Source: Spartobacteria bacterium (GTDB lineage: Bacteria > Verrucomicrobiota > Verrucomicrobiia > Chthoniobacterales > Chthoniobacteraceae). Taken from it: a DNA stretch of 64,000 nt. The position numbers and the translations under genes were made by a program. The notes below the pieces were generated by a model that saw nothing but the letters and a program-made list of their open reading frames with translations, was not told the origin of the DNA and ran no database searches. Location of the stretch: contig JAJPJG010000030.1 in NCBI GenBank assembly GCA_021324395.1, positions 40,641 to 104,640 of the forward strand, written 5' to 3'. Below are positions 54,202 through 62,236 of this stretch, piece by piece. How positions within the stretch are numbered: the first letter of the stretch is position 1; every line of letters begins with the position of its first letter.

Positions 54202-55896
54202 ATGTCGCGGCGCTTTTCTCTGCTCGTCTGGATCATCGCGCTCTTGTTCTTCGGCTGTTTTCTCGTGTGGCCCATCGTGCAATCGCTGCGCGGCGCGTTT
54301 CTCGATCCGAATGGTGCGCTGACGTTCTCCTATTTCGCGGAAATTTTCCGCAATCGCATTTACGTCGAGGGACTGCGAAACGCGCTGCTGCTGGCACTCG
54401 CGAGCACGGCGGCGACCTTCGCGATCGCGATGCCGCTGGCGTGGCTGGCCGACCGGTTCGATTTTCCGGGAAAGAAAATTTTCGCGACCCTGCTGCTCGT
54501 GCCGATGATTCTGCCGCCGTTCGTCGGCGCGATCGGCGTGCGGCGGATGCTCGGGCAGATGGGCGCTTTCAATGCGCTGCTGCACCACCTCGGATTGCTC
54601 GCGCCCGACGCGACGATCGACTGGCTTGGGCGCGGTCGATTTTGGGGCTGCGTGATTTTAAACGCGCTGCATCTCTATCCGGTGCTGTATTTGAACCTCG
54701 TCGCGGCGCTCGCGAACATCGATCCGGCGATGGAGGAAGCGGCGGAGAATCTCGGCTGCACCGGTTTTCGCAAATTCCGCAAAATCACGCTGCCGCTGAT
54801 CATGCCCGGCATTTTTGCAGGTGGAACGATCGTGTTCATCTGGGCGTTTACCGAACTCGGCGTGCCGCTGATGTTCGATTATCTGCGCGTCACGCCGGTG
54901 CAGATTTTTTATGGGATCAAGGAAATTGGCGGCAACCCGCTTCCTTACGCGTTGGTCGTCGTGACGCTCGCGGCAACGGCGCTGCTTTATCTGGCGAGCA
55001 AGCTGATCTTCGGCCGCACGTCGCACGCGATGTTGACAAAAGCAAGCACCGCCAGCGTCTCGCGACCGGCGCGCGGATGGCGCGCGATCCTGTGTTTAAG
55101 CGCCTTTGCGGGCATTTCGCTGCTGGCGTTGCTGCCGCACATCGGCGTGGTGCTGACGTCGTTTGCGAGCGATTGGTATGGCACGTTGCTCCCGGAAGGC
55201 TGGACGCTTTCGCACTATCAAACTGCGCTCGGCCACGAGCTAACCGTGCCGTCGATCATCAACAGCCTGAAATACGCGAGCATTTCGACCATCATCGACG
55301 TGCTGCTCGGCATCGCGATTGCGTTCGTGCTCGTGCGCACACGCGTCGCCGGTCGCGCGCTGCTCGATGCGCTCGCGATGTTGCCGCTCGCAGTGCCGGG
55401 ACTCGTGCTCGCGTTCGGCTACGTGGCGATGACGCAGGAGGGAAAGGCGTTTGCTTTTTTAAATCCGACCCGCGACGCGACGGCGCTGCTCATCATTGCG
55501 TATTCCGTGCGGCGCCTGCCTTACACCGTGCGCTCGGCGGCGGCGGGCTTGCAGCAAACGAGCGTGACGCTTGAGGAAACGGCGCAGAATCTCGGTGCGT
55601 CACCGTTGCGTGCGCTGCGAAAAATCACGCTGCCGCTGATCGCCGCGAACTTGATTGCGGGCGGGTTGCTCGCATTTTCATTTGCGATGCTTGAAGTCTC
55701 CGACTCGCTGATCCTCGCGCAAAAGTCCGTCGATTTTCCGATCACCAAGGCGATTTACGAATTATTCCAGCTCCTCGGCGAAGGCCGCTACGTCGCGTCG
55801 GCGCTCGGCGTCTGGGCGATGGTCTTTCTTGCGCTGACGATTCTCGCCGCAAGCCGCGTAATGGGAAAAAAGCTCGGCGCGCTTTTCCGGATGTAG
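54202..55896 (+). CDS. Iron-type ABC transporter permease, two fused halves
   Basis: A 564-residue permease made of two BPD_transp_1 domains in tandem, each with the EAA loop: EEAAENLGCTGFRKFRKITLPLIMPGI near residue 180 and EETAQNLGASPLRALRKITLPLI near residue 455. This duplicated architecture is typical of iron(III) (FbpB/HitB-like) uptake permeases. The ATG at 54202 is chosen because the longer frame from 53926 overlaps the divergent gene and has no membrane signature. The ATPase and binding protein are not in the window. The cargo is therefore only inferred. Confidence 0.82.
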   Translation: MSRRFSLLVWIIALLFFGCFLVWPIVQSLRGAFLDPNGALTFSYFAEIFRNRIYVEGLRNALLLALASTAATFAIAMPLAWLADRFDFPGKKIFATLLLVPMILPPFVGAIGVRRMLGQMGAFNALLHHLGLLAPDATIDWLGRGRFWGCVILNALHLYPVLYLNLVAALANIDPAMEEAAENLGCTGFRKFRKITLPLIMPGIFAGGTIVFIWAFTELGVPLMFDYLRVTPVQIFYGIKEIGGNPLPYALVVVTLAATALLYLASKLIFGRTSHAMLTKASTASVSRPARGWRAILCLSAFAGISLLALLPHIGVVLTSFASDWYGTLLPEGWTLSHYQTALGHELTVPSIINSLKYASISTIIDVLLGIAIAFVLVRTRVAGRALLDALAMLPLAVPGLVLAFGYVAMTQEGKAFAFLNPTRDATALLIIAYSVRRLPYTVRSAAAGLQQTSVTLEETAQNLGASPLRALRKITLPLIAANLIAGGLLAFSFAMLEVSDSLILAQKSVDFPITKAIYELFQLLGEGRYVASALGVWAMVFLALTILAASRVMGKKLGALFRM

Positions 55897-55912
55897 GTGT
55901 AGTTTCGGAAAA

Positions 55913-56113
55913 ATGCGCATCCTTCCCGGCGTCAATCCCCGCGTAAAGATCGTCGTGCTTCTCGCCGCGCTCGTGATTTTTCTCGGTGTAACGTGGATCG
56001 GGTTGCGCCAGTTGCTCCGCGAAGCCGCGCCGGCCGTGCGTGCGCTGGTGGTTCCGCCGAGGCATCCGCAGGCCAATCACCCGCATAGCAACAAGAGCAA
56101 CCACCACAAATAG
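55913..56113 (+). CDS. Small membrane protein, unknown
   Basis: A 66-residue product with one hydrophobic helix (VKIVVLLAALVIFLGVTWIGL) and a His/Asn-rich tail (HPQANHPHSNKSNHHK). It starts 16 bases after the ABC permease and is on the same strand. The His-rich tail could bind metal; nothing else can be said. Confidence 0.5.
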   Translation: MRILPGVNPRVKIVVLLAALVIFLGVTWIGLRQLLREAAPAVRALVVPPRHPQANHPHSNKSNHHK

Positions 56114-56278
56114 CGTCCCGCATTTTTCCGGAAAAAAGCGTGGACAAGATGGTCGGTTTCCGCTTTGTTCTCCCCTCCCAAGCGCGAATTAATAATACGC
56201 CGTTGGTCCTTGGGCTGGCGATTTCATGATCGCAGCCGCACGCGTCAAGGGAAACCCGGCGAAAGAGAAATTAAGAAT

Positions 56279-57292
56279 ATGCCAGTTCGTTTAGGTCGTT
56301 TCGAAATGCCGAAGCACCTCGTGAAACACGAGGACACGGCTACAGATACATACGCCAAGTTCATCGCCGAGCCCTTCGAGGCCGGCTACGGTCATACAGT
56401 CGGCAACTCGCTTCGTCGCGTGTTGCTCAGCTCGCTCGAGGGCGCCGCGATTACGTCGGTGCGCATCAACGGAGCGCAGCACGAATTCGCAACGCTGCCG
56501 CACGTCGTGGAAGACGCGACGGACATCGTGCTGAATTTGAAAAAAGTAAAATTCATCGCGCACGATCACGAGACGCGCACGCTCTCGATCAGTGTGAACA
56601 AAGAGGGCGAAATCACCGCCGGCGACATCCAGGAAGTCGCGGGTTGCGAAGTGTTGAACAAGGATCAGCTCATCTGCACGCTCGACAAAAAGACGAAATT
56701 TGAAGCCGAGCTCGAAGTGCGCGTCGGACGCGGCTTCGCGACGGGCGACGAAAACAAACACACCGACCAGCCGATTGGTGTCATCCCGATCGACTCGATT
56801 TTTTCGCCGGTCACACGCGTGAAATACGCCGTCGGCAACACCCGCGTTGGCCAGCGCACCGATTACGACAAGCTCGAGATCGAGATCTGGACCGATGGCC
56901 GCCTTTCGCCGCAGGAAGCACTCGTGCAGGCCTCGTCGATCTTGAAACGTCACTTCGAGCCGTTCTACGGCTACGATGAAAACGCAGTGCAGTTCGACGA
57001 AACGCCGGTCGCGCAGAGCCAGGAAAACCAGAAGCTGAAGAAGCTTCTCAACATGAGCGTAAACGAAATCGAGCTCAGTGTGCGCGCGGCAAATTGCCTC
57101 AACAACGCCAACATCACGACGGTCGGTCAGCTCGCGCAGAAGACCGAAGCCGAGATGCTCAAGTATCGTAACTTCGGCAAGAAATCGTTGAACGAAATCA
57201 AAGACAAACTCCAGCAGCTCGGCCTCAGCCTCGGCATGAAGTTCGATGGAAATCTCATCGAGACTCCCGAGCCCGCCGCCGCCAATTCCTAA
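56279..57292 (+). CDS. rpoA: RNA polymerase alpha subunit
   Basis: A 338-residue alpha subunit. The N-terminal dimerisation domain has GYGHTVGNSLRRVLLSSLEGAAI, and the C-terminal helix-hairpin-helix domain has VRAANCLNNANITTVGQLAQKTEAEMLKYRNFGKKSLNEIKDKL, which contacts DNA and activators. ATG 56279 is the usual start; the frame from 56165 is longer by 38 residues without family support. Downstream it is linked to rplQ, as is usual, but the upstream rpsD/rpsK/rpsM genes are missing from this locus. Confidence 0.96.
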   Translation: MPVRLGRFEMPKHLVKHEDTATDTYAKFIAEPFEAGYGHTVGNSLRRVLLSSLEGAAITSVRINGAQHEFATLPHVVEDATDIVLNLKKVKFIAHDHETRTLSISVNKEGEITAGDIQEVAGCEVLNKDQLICTLDKKTKFEAELEVRVGRGFATGDENKHTDQPIGVIPIDSIFSPVTRVKYAVGNTRVGQRTDYDKLEIEIWTDGRLSPQEALVQASSILKRHFEPFYGYDENAVQFDETPVAQSQENQKLKKLLNMSVNEIELSVRAANCLNNANITTVGQLAQKTEAEMLKYRNFGKKSLNEIKDKLQQLGLSLGMKFDGNLIETPEPAAANS

Positions 57293-57298
57293 GCGTCC

Positions 57299-57820
57299 AT
57301 GCGACACCAAAATAAAACCGTCAAGCTCGGCCGCTCGCAATCGCACCGCGATGCGCTGCTCGCGAACCAGATCGTGAGCTTGATCGAGCATAACCGCATC
57401 AAAACCACACTCGCAAAAGCGAAAGCCGTGCGCCCGCTCGCGGAGCGCATGGTCACGCTCGGCAAAAAGAACACGCTCCACGCGCGCCGCACTGCATTGA
57501 GCTATCTCATGCACAACGAAGACGCCGTGCGCAAACTTTTCGCCGAAGTCGCGCCGCGTGCAGCCACCCGTAACGGCGGCTATACGCGCATCGTCAAGCT
57601 TGGCTATCGCAAAAGCGACGCGTCGCCGATGGCGTTCATCGAATGGGTGGACGCTCCGGTCGTCGAGGAGCCGGCTATCGAGGAAAAACCGACGAGGTCG
57701 AAATCGCAAAAAGCAGAAGCTTCCGCTGCCGCTGAAGAAGCCGCGCCCGCGAAAAAACCCCGCGCGCGTAAGCCAAAGGCTGCTGCAGCCGAGCCTGAGA
57801 AAGAAGAAGCGGGCGAGTAA
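57299..57820 (+). CDS. rplQ: 50S ribosomal protein L17 with long tail
   Basis: A 173-residue L17. The core (RHQNKTVKLGRSQSHRDALLANQ, RIVKLGYRKSDASPMAFIEWVD) ends near residue 120, as usual, and is followed by a 50-residue Lys/Ala/Glu/Pro-rich tail that is rare in other phyla. The tail may bind rRNA or be disordered. Its start is six bases after rpoA, and a terminator follows. Confidence 0.95.
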   Translation: MRHQNKTVKLGRSQSHRDALLANQIVSLIEHNRIKTTLAKAKAVRPLAERMVTLGKKNTLHARRTALSYLMHNEDAVRKLFAEVAPRAATRNGGYTRIVKLGYRKSDASPMAFIEWVDAPVVEEPAIEEKPTRSKSQKAEASAAAEEAAPAKKPRARKPKAAAAEPEKEEAGE

Positions 57821-57840
57821 TTTCGCTGACGCAACAATTC

Positions 57841-57880
57841 AAAACCGGAGCGTGTTCATTCGCGCTCCGGTTTTTTGTTT
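57841..57880 (+). terminator. Rho-independent terminator after rplQ
   Basis: AAAACCGGAGCG (57841-57852) pairs with CGCTCCGGTTTT (57863-57874), with a 10-base loop, followed by TTGTTT. It is a strong terminator for the rpoA-rplQ transcript. The A run before the stem also makes it suitable for the minus-strand CDF transcript. Confidence 0.9.
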
Positions 57881-57946
57881 TAGTGCAGGATGTAGAATGA
57901 CGAATGCAGAGTTTTGACGGAGGCTCCGCCGCCCGATTCTAATTCT

Positions 57947-58861
57947 TCATTCCTCATTCTCCATTTCTTCCACCGGCTCGATGTGCACGAGCACATCGGC
58001 GATGGCCGGATCGGCTTCGCGCACTGCATCCTTCACGAGATGTGCGATGTGGTGTCCGTCGCGCACACTCATGTTCGCGTTCACGCGGACGTGAAGATCG
58101 ACGTAAAATTGCAGGCCCATTTTGCGAACGCGGCATTTCTCGATTTCTGACACACCCGGGACCGCGCCGGCGACGCGGCGCACGCGCTCAACGATCTCCA
58201 GCGACGGTGCGGTGTCCATTAGTTCGTCAAACGCCGGTTTTAACAATCGCACGCCGTTAACGGCAATTAACACGCACGCTAAAAGCGCAGCCCAGTCGTC
58301 CGCGCTCTCGTAACCGCGTCCGCCAATAAGCGCGATTGAAATGCCAACGAATGCAGCGGCGGAAGTGACCGCGTCGCTACGATGATGCATCGCGTCTGTT
58401 TTGATCGCCGTGCTTTGCGCGGCATGTCCGAAACGATGAACAACGCGAAACAACCATTCTTTGATGACGACCACGGCAACCAGCACGATCAACGTGAAAG
58501 GCGCCGGCGCATGATGCGGCGTGAGAATTTCGCGAATGCTCTCGATCGTCAAACCGACTGCGGCGGCGAGAATCGTGAACGCGCCGACGATTGCTGCGAT
58601 CGGCTCCGCTTTGCCGTGCCCGTAAGGATGCGTCGCGTCCGGCGGCTTCGCGGCCATTTTCAATCCGCCCCACATGATGAGCGACGAAAAGATGTCGAGC
58701 GACGATTCGAAGCCGTCGGCGATCAACGCGTAGGAATGCCCGAACACCCCCGCCGTGATTTTAACAATCGCCAGCACCGCATTGATGATGATCCCGATCC
58801 CCGCCAGGCGGGCTCCGGATTCGAGATTGCTGAGTGTGGGATGCGTTGTAACTTCAGCCAC
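57947..58861 (-). CDS. Cation diffusion facilitator (CDF) transporter
   Basis: A 304-residue CDF family protein with six membrane helices. The metal sites are HSYALIADGFESSLD in helix 2 and AMHHRSDAVTSAAAF in helix 5, and the C-terminal cytoplasmic domain has LHVRVNANMSVRDGHHIAH. It exports zinc, iron or manganese using proton exchange. The start is a GTG at 58861; the longer open frame upstream has no homology and overlaps the divergent gene. Only 33 bases separate the two starts. Confidence 0.9.
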   Translation of the reverse strand: MAEVTTHPTLSNLESGARLAGIGIIINAVLAIVKITAGVFGHSYALIADGFESSLDIFSSLIMWGGLKMAAKPPDATHPYGHGKAEPIAAIVGAFTILAAAVGLTIESIREILTPHHAPAPFTLIVLVAVVVIKEWLFRVVHRFGHAAQSTAIKTDAMHHRSDAVTSAAAFVGISIALIGGRGYESADDWAALLACVLIAVNGVRLLKPAFDELMDTAPSLEIVERVRRVAGAVPGVSEIEKCRVRKMGLQFYVDLHVRVNANMSVRDGHHIAHLVKDAVREADPAIADVLVHIEPVEEMENEE

Positions 58862-58894
58862 AGTCGAAAGTAATGCGCGAGCGCTATTCCTACT

Positions 58895-59887
58895 ATGCAA
58901 AAATGTAAAGCGGTAACCTATGAAAACCACGGCGCACCGGACGAGGTGTTGCATGTCAGCGAAATCGACCTGCCGGTGCCCGGCCCCGGCGAGGCGCTCG
59001 TCCGCATGCACGCCGCGCCGATTAATCCCGTCGATCTCAACGTGATCGAGGGCAAATATCCGGTGCGACCGACGTTGCCGGCCATCGCCGGAAATGAAGG
59101 CGTCGGGATCGTTGACGCCGTTGGCGCAAACGTCACGGATCTCGCCGCCGACACACCGGTGCTGGTCCCGACGGAGTTCGGCAGTTGGCGCGAAGCCGGC
59201 GTAATTGCGGCGGAAAAGCTGATTCCAATTCCGTGCGACATTCCGCTCGAACAGGCGGCGATGCTGAAAATCAATCCGCCGACCGCGTGGAGGATGTTGC
59301 ACGATTTTGTCACGCTGCAGCGCGGTGACTGGATTTTACAAAATGCGGCAAACTCGGCCGTCGGTCGCGCGGTGATTCAAATTGCGAAAATTTCCGGCTG
59401 GCGAACGGTTAATGTTGTGCGGCGCGATGAGCTGATCGATGAGTTGCAGGAGGAAGGCGCCGATGTCGTGCTGCTCGAATCCGACGACCTGCCCGCGCAA
59501 ATCAAGGACGCGACGGAAGGCGCGAAAATCCCGCTCGCATTCAACGCCGTTGGCGGCGAAAGCGCGTTGCGGCTGGCGAATGCGCTCGCGCCAGGCGGGA
59601 CCATTGTGACCTACGGCGCGATGGGACGGCAGCCGCTACGCATCCCGAACGGACTGCTCATTTTTAAAGATCTGCGCTGGCGCGGATTTTGGGTTACGCA
59701 GTGGTATCGCACGGCATCTCACGAGGACATTCATTCGATGTTCAAGCATTTGTGCCCGCTCGTCGCGCGCGGCAATTTACACTCGAAGATCGAGCAGTTT
59801 TACGCGATTGACGATGCGCTGGCTGCTGTCAAACATGCGCAACAAAGCCGTCGCACGGGGAAGATTCTGCTGCGGCTGCACGGATGA
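58895..59887 (+). CDS. MDR-family enoyl reductase-like (MECR-type)
   Basis: A 330-residue medium-chain dehydrogenase/reductase. The GroES-like N-terminal part (APINPVDLNVIEGKYPVRPTLPAIAGNEGVGIV) is of the MECR or 2-enoyl thioester reductase kind, since the catalytic zinc ligands are absent. The NADPH site is NAANSAVGRAVIQIAK. It may reduce trans-2-enoyl thioesters in fatty acid synthesis. It is followed by a peptidase-like gene with a four-base overlap. Confidence 0.85.
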   Translation: MQKCKAVTYENHGAPDEVLHVSEIDLPVPGPGEALVRMHAAPINPVDLNVIEGKYPVRPTLPAIAGNEGVGIVDAVGANVTDLAADTPVLVPTEFGSWREAGVIAAEKLIPIPCDIPLEQAAMLKINPPTAWRMLHDFVTLQRGDWILQNAANSAVGRAVIQIAKISGWRTVNVVRRDELIDELQEEGADVVLLESDDLPAQIKDATEGAKIPLAFNAVGGESALRLANALAPGGTIVTYGAMGRQPLRIPNGLLIFKDLRWRGFWVTQWYRTASHEDIHSMFKHLCPLVARGNLHSKIEQFYAIDDALAAVKHAQQSRRTGKILLRLHG

Positions 59888-60543
59888 GTTTCGAGCTCGA
59901 TCTGCGTCCCTCGAAATGGACGCGCATCATCGCGCTGCTTTGCATCGTCGCGCTCGTGCTCGCGATGGCACTGGCAGCGACGTGGATTGACTGGACGTGG
60001 AAACGCAAGCTGCCCGTGCGCGGGGGAATGTATTTTTTCCGGCGCGTCGAGCTCGCCGTGCCGCAATTCCGCCAGGGCGATCCCCAATGGCGCGACGACC
60101 CGCTCGGCTCCACGCCCGGCACCCTCGCCGCGGAAGGTTGCGCCGTCGCCTCCGCCGCGATGGTGCTGAAGTTTTACGGCATCGACACCGATCCGCAGAA
60201 GTTGAATTGGTTTCTCACCGCACACGACGGCTACGTCGGCAACGGATGGCTCGTGTGGGAAAAAGCCGCCGACTTCACACCGGGCCTCGTGGAGAAAGCC
60301 TACGAGGATTTGCCCTCATTCTGGCTCATCGACTCGAATCTGCTGCGCGGCAACCCGTGTATCATCCGCATTCGCTTTCCCAGCGGCATCACGCATTTCG
60401 TCGTCATCGTCGGCAAACAAGGCTCCGACTATCTCATCCGTGATCCCGGCGCCGGCGCCGCGAAAGGCGTTTACCCGCTCCGCGAACTCGCTCACCAAAT
60501 CGAGGCGCTCCGCTTTTACCGGCGGCTACGGCCCGCTCTTTAG
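59884..60543 (+). CDS. C39-like papain-fold protein
   Basis: A 219-residue protein with an N-terminal membrane helix (IIALLCIVALVLAMALAATW) and an extracytoplasmic peptidase C39-like domain. The Cys is in EGCAVASAAMVLKFYGI and the His in GITHFVVIVGKQG, with an Asp in LIRDPGAGAAKG, so the catalytic set is complete. Substrate and role are unknown. ATGA overlap with the reductase gene suggests cotranslation, without a functional link that I can name. Confidence 0.8.
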   Translation: MSFELDLRPSKWTRIIALLCIVALVLAMALAATWIDWTWKRKLPVRGGMYFFRRVELAVPQFRQGDPQWRDDPLGSTPGTLAAEGCAVASAAMVLKFYGIDTDPQKLNWFLTAHDGYVGNGWLVWEKAADFTPGLVEKAYEDLPSFWLIDSNLLRGNPCIIRIRFPSGITHFVVIVGKQGSDYLIRDPGAGAAKGVYPLRELAHQIEALRFYRRLRPAL

Positions 60544-60603
60544 TTCGCCGATTTCCTTTCGAGCAACGCCGTCTGCTTCGCCACCAGGCGCAAGCATGGT
60601 GGG

Positions 60604-60913
60604 TCAAAAATCCCGCGGGCCGTTGTCGCGTGCGCCGTGCAGGATGCGAATGACATGAACGTCTTCCTCGCTCTCGCGGTAGAAAATCAGGTAGTTGCCG
60701 ACTGGGAAAAATCGGAGACTGGGCACCAGATCGGGCCGGAGTTACCCGATGTCTGGATGCCGCGCGAGCCGCCAGCATTCGTCTTCAATTCGATCCATCA
60801 ATTGCGCGGCAGCCGCAGGATCACGCGCGCCAATGTAGTGCACGATCTCGTCAGTCGTGGTAAGCGTCGGTTGTGAAGCAGGGGCGCTTGTGGAAACGAA
60901 GTCGGAAAAACAT
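60604..60913 (-). pseudogene. ParE/RelE-type toxin remnant
   Basis: On the minus strand, MFFRLRFHKRP (60913 downward) and TTDEIVHYIGARDPAAAAQLMDRIEDECW, LARHPDIG and LRPDLVPSLRFFPVGNYLIFYRES, VIRILHGARDN together match a ParE-family toxin. The frame is broken twice: a frameshift near 60851-60860 (the N-terminal frame hits TGA) and an in-frame TAA at 60742-60744, where the codon after DIG would normally be an amino acid. The last stop is at 60604. No antitoxin gene is seen upstream; that side is now taken by the AT-richer island. It is a dead gene, with no function likely. Confidence 0.75.
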
Positions 60914-61028
60914 AGGCAGTTCTGGCGTCAGATTGTAGAAATCAAACGTGAAAGATCGTTGTAAGTTGCGAGCCACCACGCCTGCAAAGCGCCGTATAAA
61001 CGAACTGGACGGTTGTGTAATACTAGGC

Positions 61029-61478
61029 ATGAAACGGCAGGCACTTATTCTTGCTCGAAAATATCTACTTTCTTCAAAGTGTAGCGGAGCAGAATTTGGG
61101 GCCGCCCTAAACGCTGTGCTTACGTTTGCTCGCGTGCGCGCTTGGCGGGTCGATGTCACCGCATGTTACGACCGACTCTCGATCCGCAATCAACGCCGTC
61201 ATCGAAGTATGATGCTGGTATTTAGCACTCTTGCTGGTGACTACCAATATGCTCGGCAACTTATTCCCAAGCGGGTGACTAGCTATGTTGATCTCGTTCT
61301 GGCAATAGACACCTTGCTCAATCAGGATGATCTTCAAGCTGCCGAACCGCTGATAAGGCTCTGCTTTAAGGCGCTGTTAAGCCATGATAGCGAATACCTG
61401 CTAACTAATATGGCCGACTGTCTCTCTCGCTATTTTTCAATGCTGCACGAACACCTTAGCAAGACCGAGCACCTTTGA
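61029..61478 (+). CDS. Unknown helical protein, first gene of island
   Basis: About 149 residues if started at ATG 61029 (a GTG-started frame from 60948 is possible). It is predicted all-helical (ALILARKYLL, FGAALNAVLTFARV, YVDLVLAIDTLLNQDDLQAAEPLIRLCFKALL). I do not recognise a family. An RX4H motif (RNQRRH) occurs, which is found in HEPN ribonucleases but is too short to be evidence. The gene is poorer in GC than its surroundings and overlaps the next gene by four bases, so the three genes probably form one unit. Confidence 0.6.
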   Translation: MKRQALILARKYLLSSKCSGAEFGAALNAVLTFARVRAWRVDVTACYDRLSIRNQRRHRSMMLVFSTLAGDYQYARQLIPKRVTSYVDLVLAIDTLLNQDDLQAAEPLIRLCFKALLSHDSEYLLTNMADCLSRYFSMLHEHLSKTEHL

Positions 61479-62236
61479 TAAGGCCTGTTATGAGCTGCCG
61501 AAGTTCTTCCACATCGCATTCGTCAAGTAAGAGCGAACAGAATTTTCCTGCCCCTGCTAGTCTGAGTGCTTTGAAGAAGCTTACTCGCTCGTTGTGTGAG
61601 AAGCCGGTATATGCCTATATCGTTACCACGATCAAAACGCATCCAAACTTCCAGCTTCAACAAGAAGGTAGCGCTCCTAATTTTGATGGAGGACGCATCA
61701 CCCTTTGCACTTGCAAGCACAAGGACCGAGCCACATTTTGCCCAGTAAAGAAGCAAAAAGATCCTTGGCAAAATGTCTGGGTTGCAGGTCTTACCAGCAA
61801 GAAAGGCAATCGTCCGCGCAGTCTTGTCTACCTAATGTGTGTAGAGCGTTCCTTCTCGACTCAGCGAGAGCTTTGGGAAGAGCTGAATCCCAAATGTCGG
61901 CGGGCAAAGTCCGCTTCTAAATTCAAACATGGCGATCTATACGAGCCGAAAGCATCGGCGAAAAATGCCCTACATAACCCGGCTGACTATTGTTCTCCTA
62001 TCCGTGGGCATTCGCATTCCTCGAAGGAAGAGCCGAATAAATGGCATGAAGACATCAAGCGTTGGGGTAAACATTCCAAGCCACATCCTCTCCTGCTTGG
62101 TCAGATGTCACAGAGTTATCGCTGGACGAAAGTGAAGATAATTTTAAAGGAGAATGCAATCGGAACTACAGCACATCATAAGATGTATAAATCGCTCAAC
62201 GAGTTCATCGAGAACTTACAGGAGTTCAACCCTTGA
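61475..62236 (+). CDS. Nmad2-like protein (nucleotide-modification-associated), tentative
   Basis: Up to 253 residues. The TTG at 61475 overlaps the previous TGA (TTGA), as does the next gene; ATG 61490 is an alternative. After a polar start, residues 44-130 contain VYAYIVTTIKTHPNFQ, GGRITLCTCKHKDRATFC, NVWVAGLTSKKGNRPRSLVYLMCVERSF, a pattern that resembles the Nmad2 domain (Iyer and Aravind's nucleotide-modification-associated set). The rest is Lys/His-rich (AKNALHNPADYCSPIRGHSH). The family match is from memory and should be tested with an HMM search. Its partner is an Nmad3-like gene, in the same short operon. Confidence 0.55.
   Translation: MIRPVMSCRSSSTSHSSSKSEQNFPAPASLSALKKLTRSLCEKPVYAYIVTTIKTHPNFQLQQEGSAPNFDGGRITLCTCKHKDRATFCPVKKQKDPWQNVWVAGLTSKKGNRPRSLVYLMCVERSFSTQRELWEELNPKCRRAKSASKFKHGDLYEPKASAKNALHNPADYCSPIRGHSHSSKEEPNKWHEDIKRWGKHSKPHPLLLGQMSQSYRWTKVKIILKENAIGTTAHHKMYKSLNEFIENLQEFNP

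Noticed and set aside
56291-57709. 472-codon minus-strand frame opposite rpoA and rplQ
   Set aside because: It covers two genes certain from their motifs; the translation has shadow-type composition.
60434-60778. 114-codon minus-strand frame beside the C39-like gene
   Set aside because: Arg/Ala-rich shadow overlapping the C39-like gene and the toxin remnant; the ParE similarity is in a different frame.
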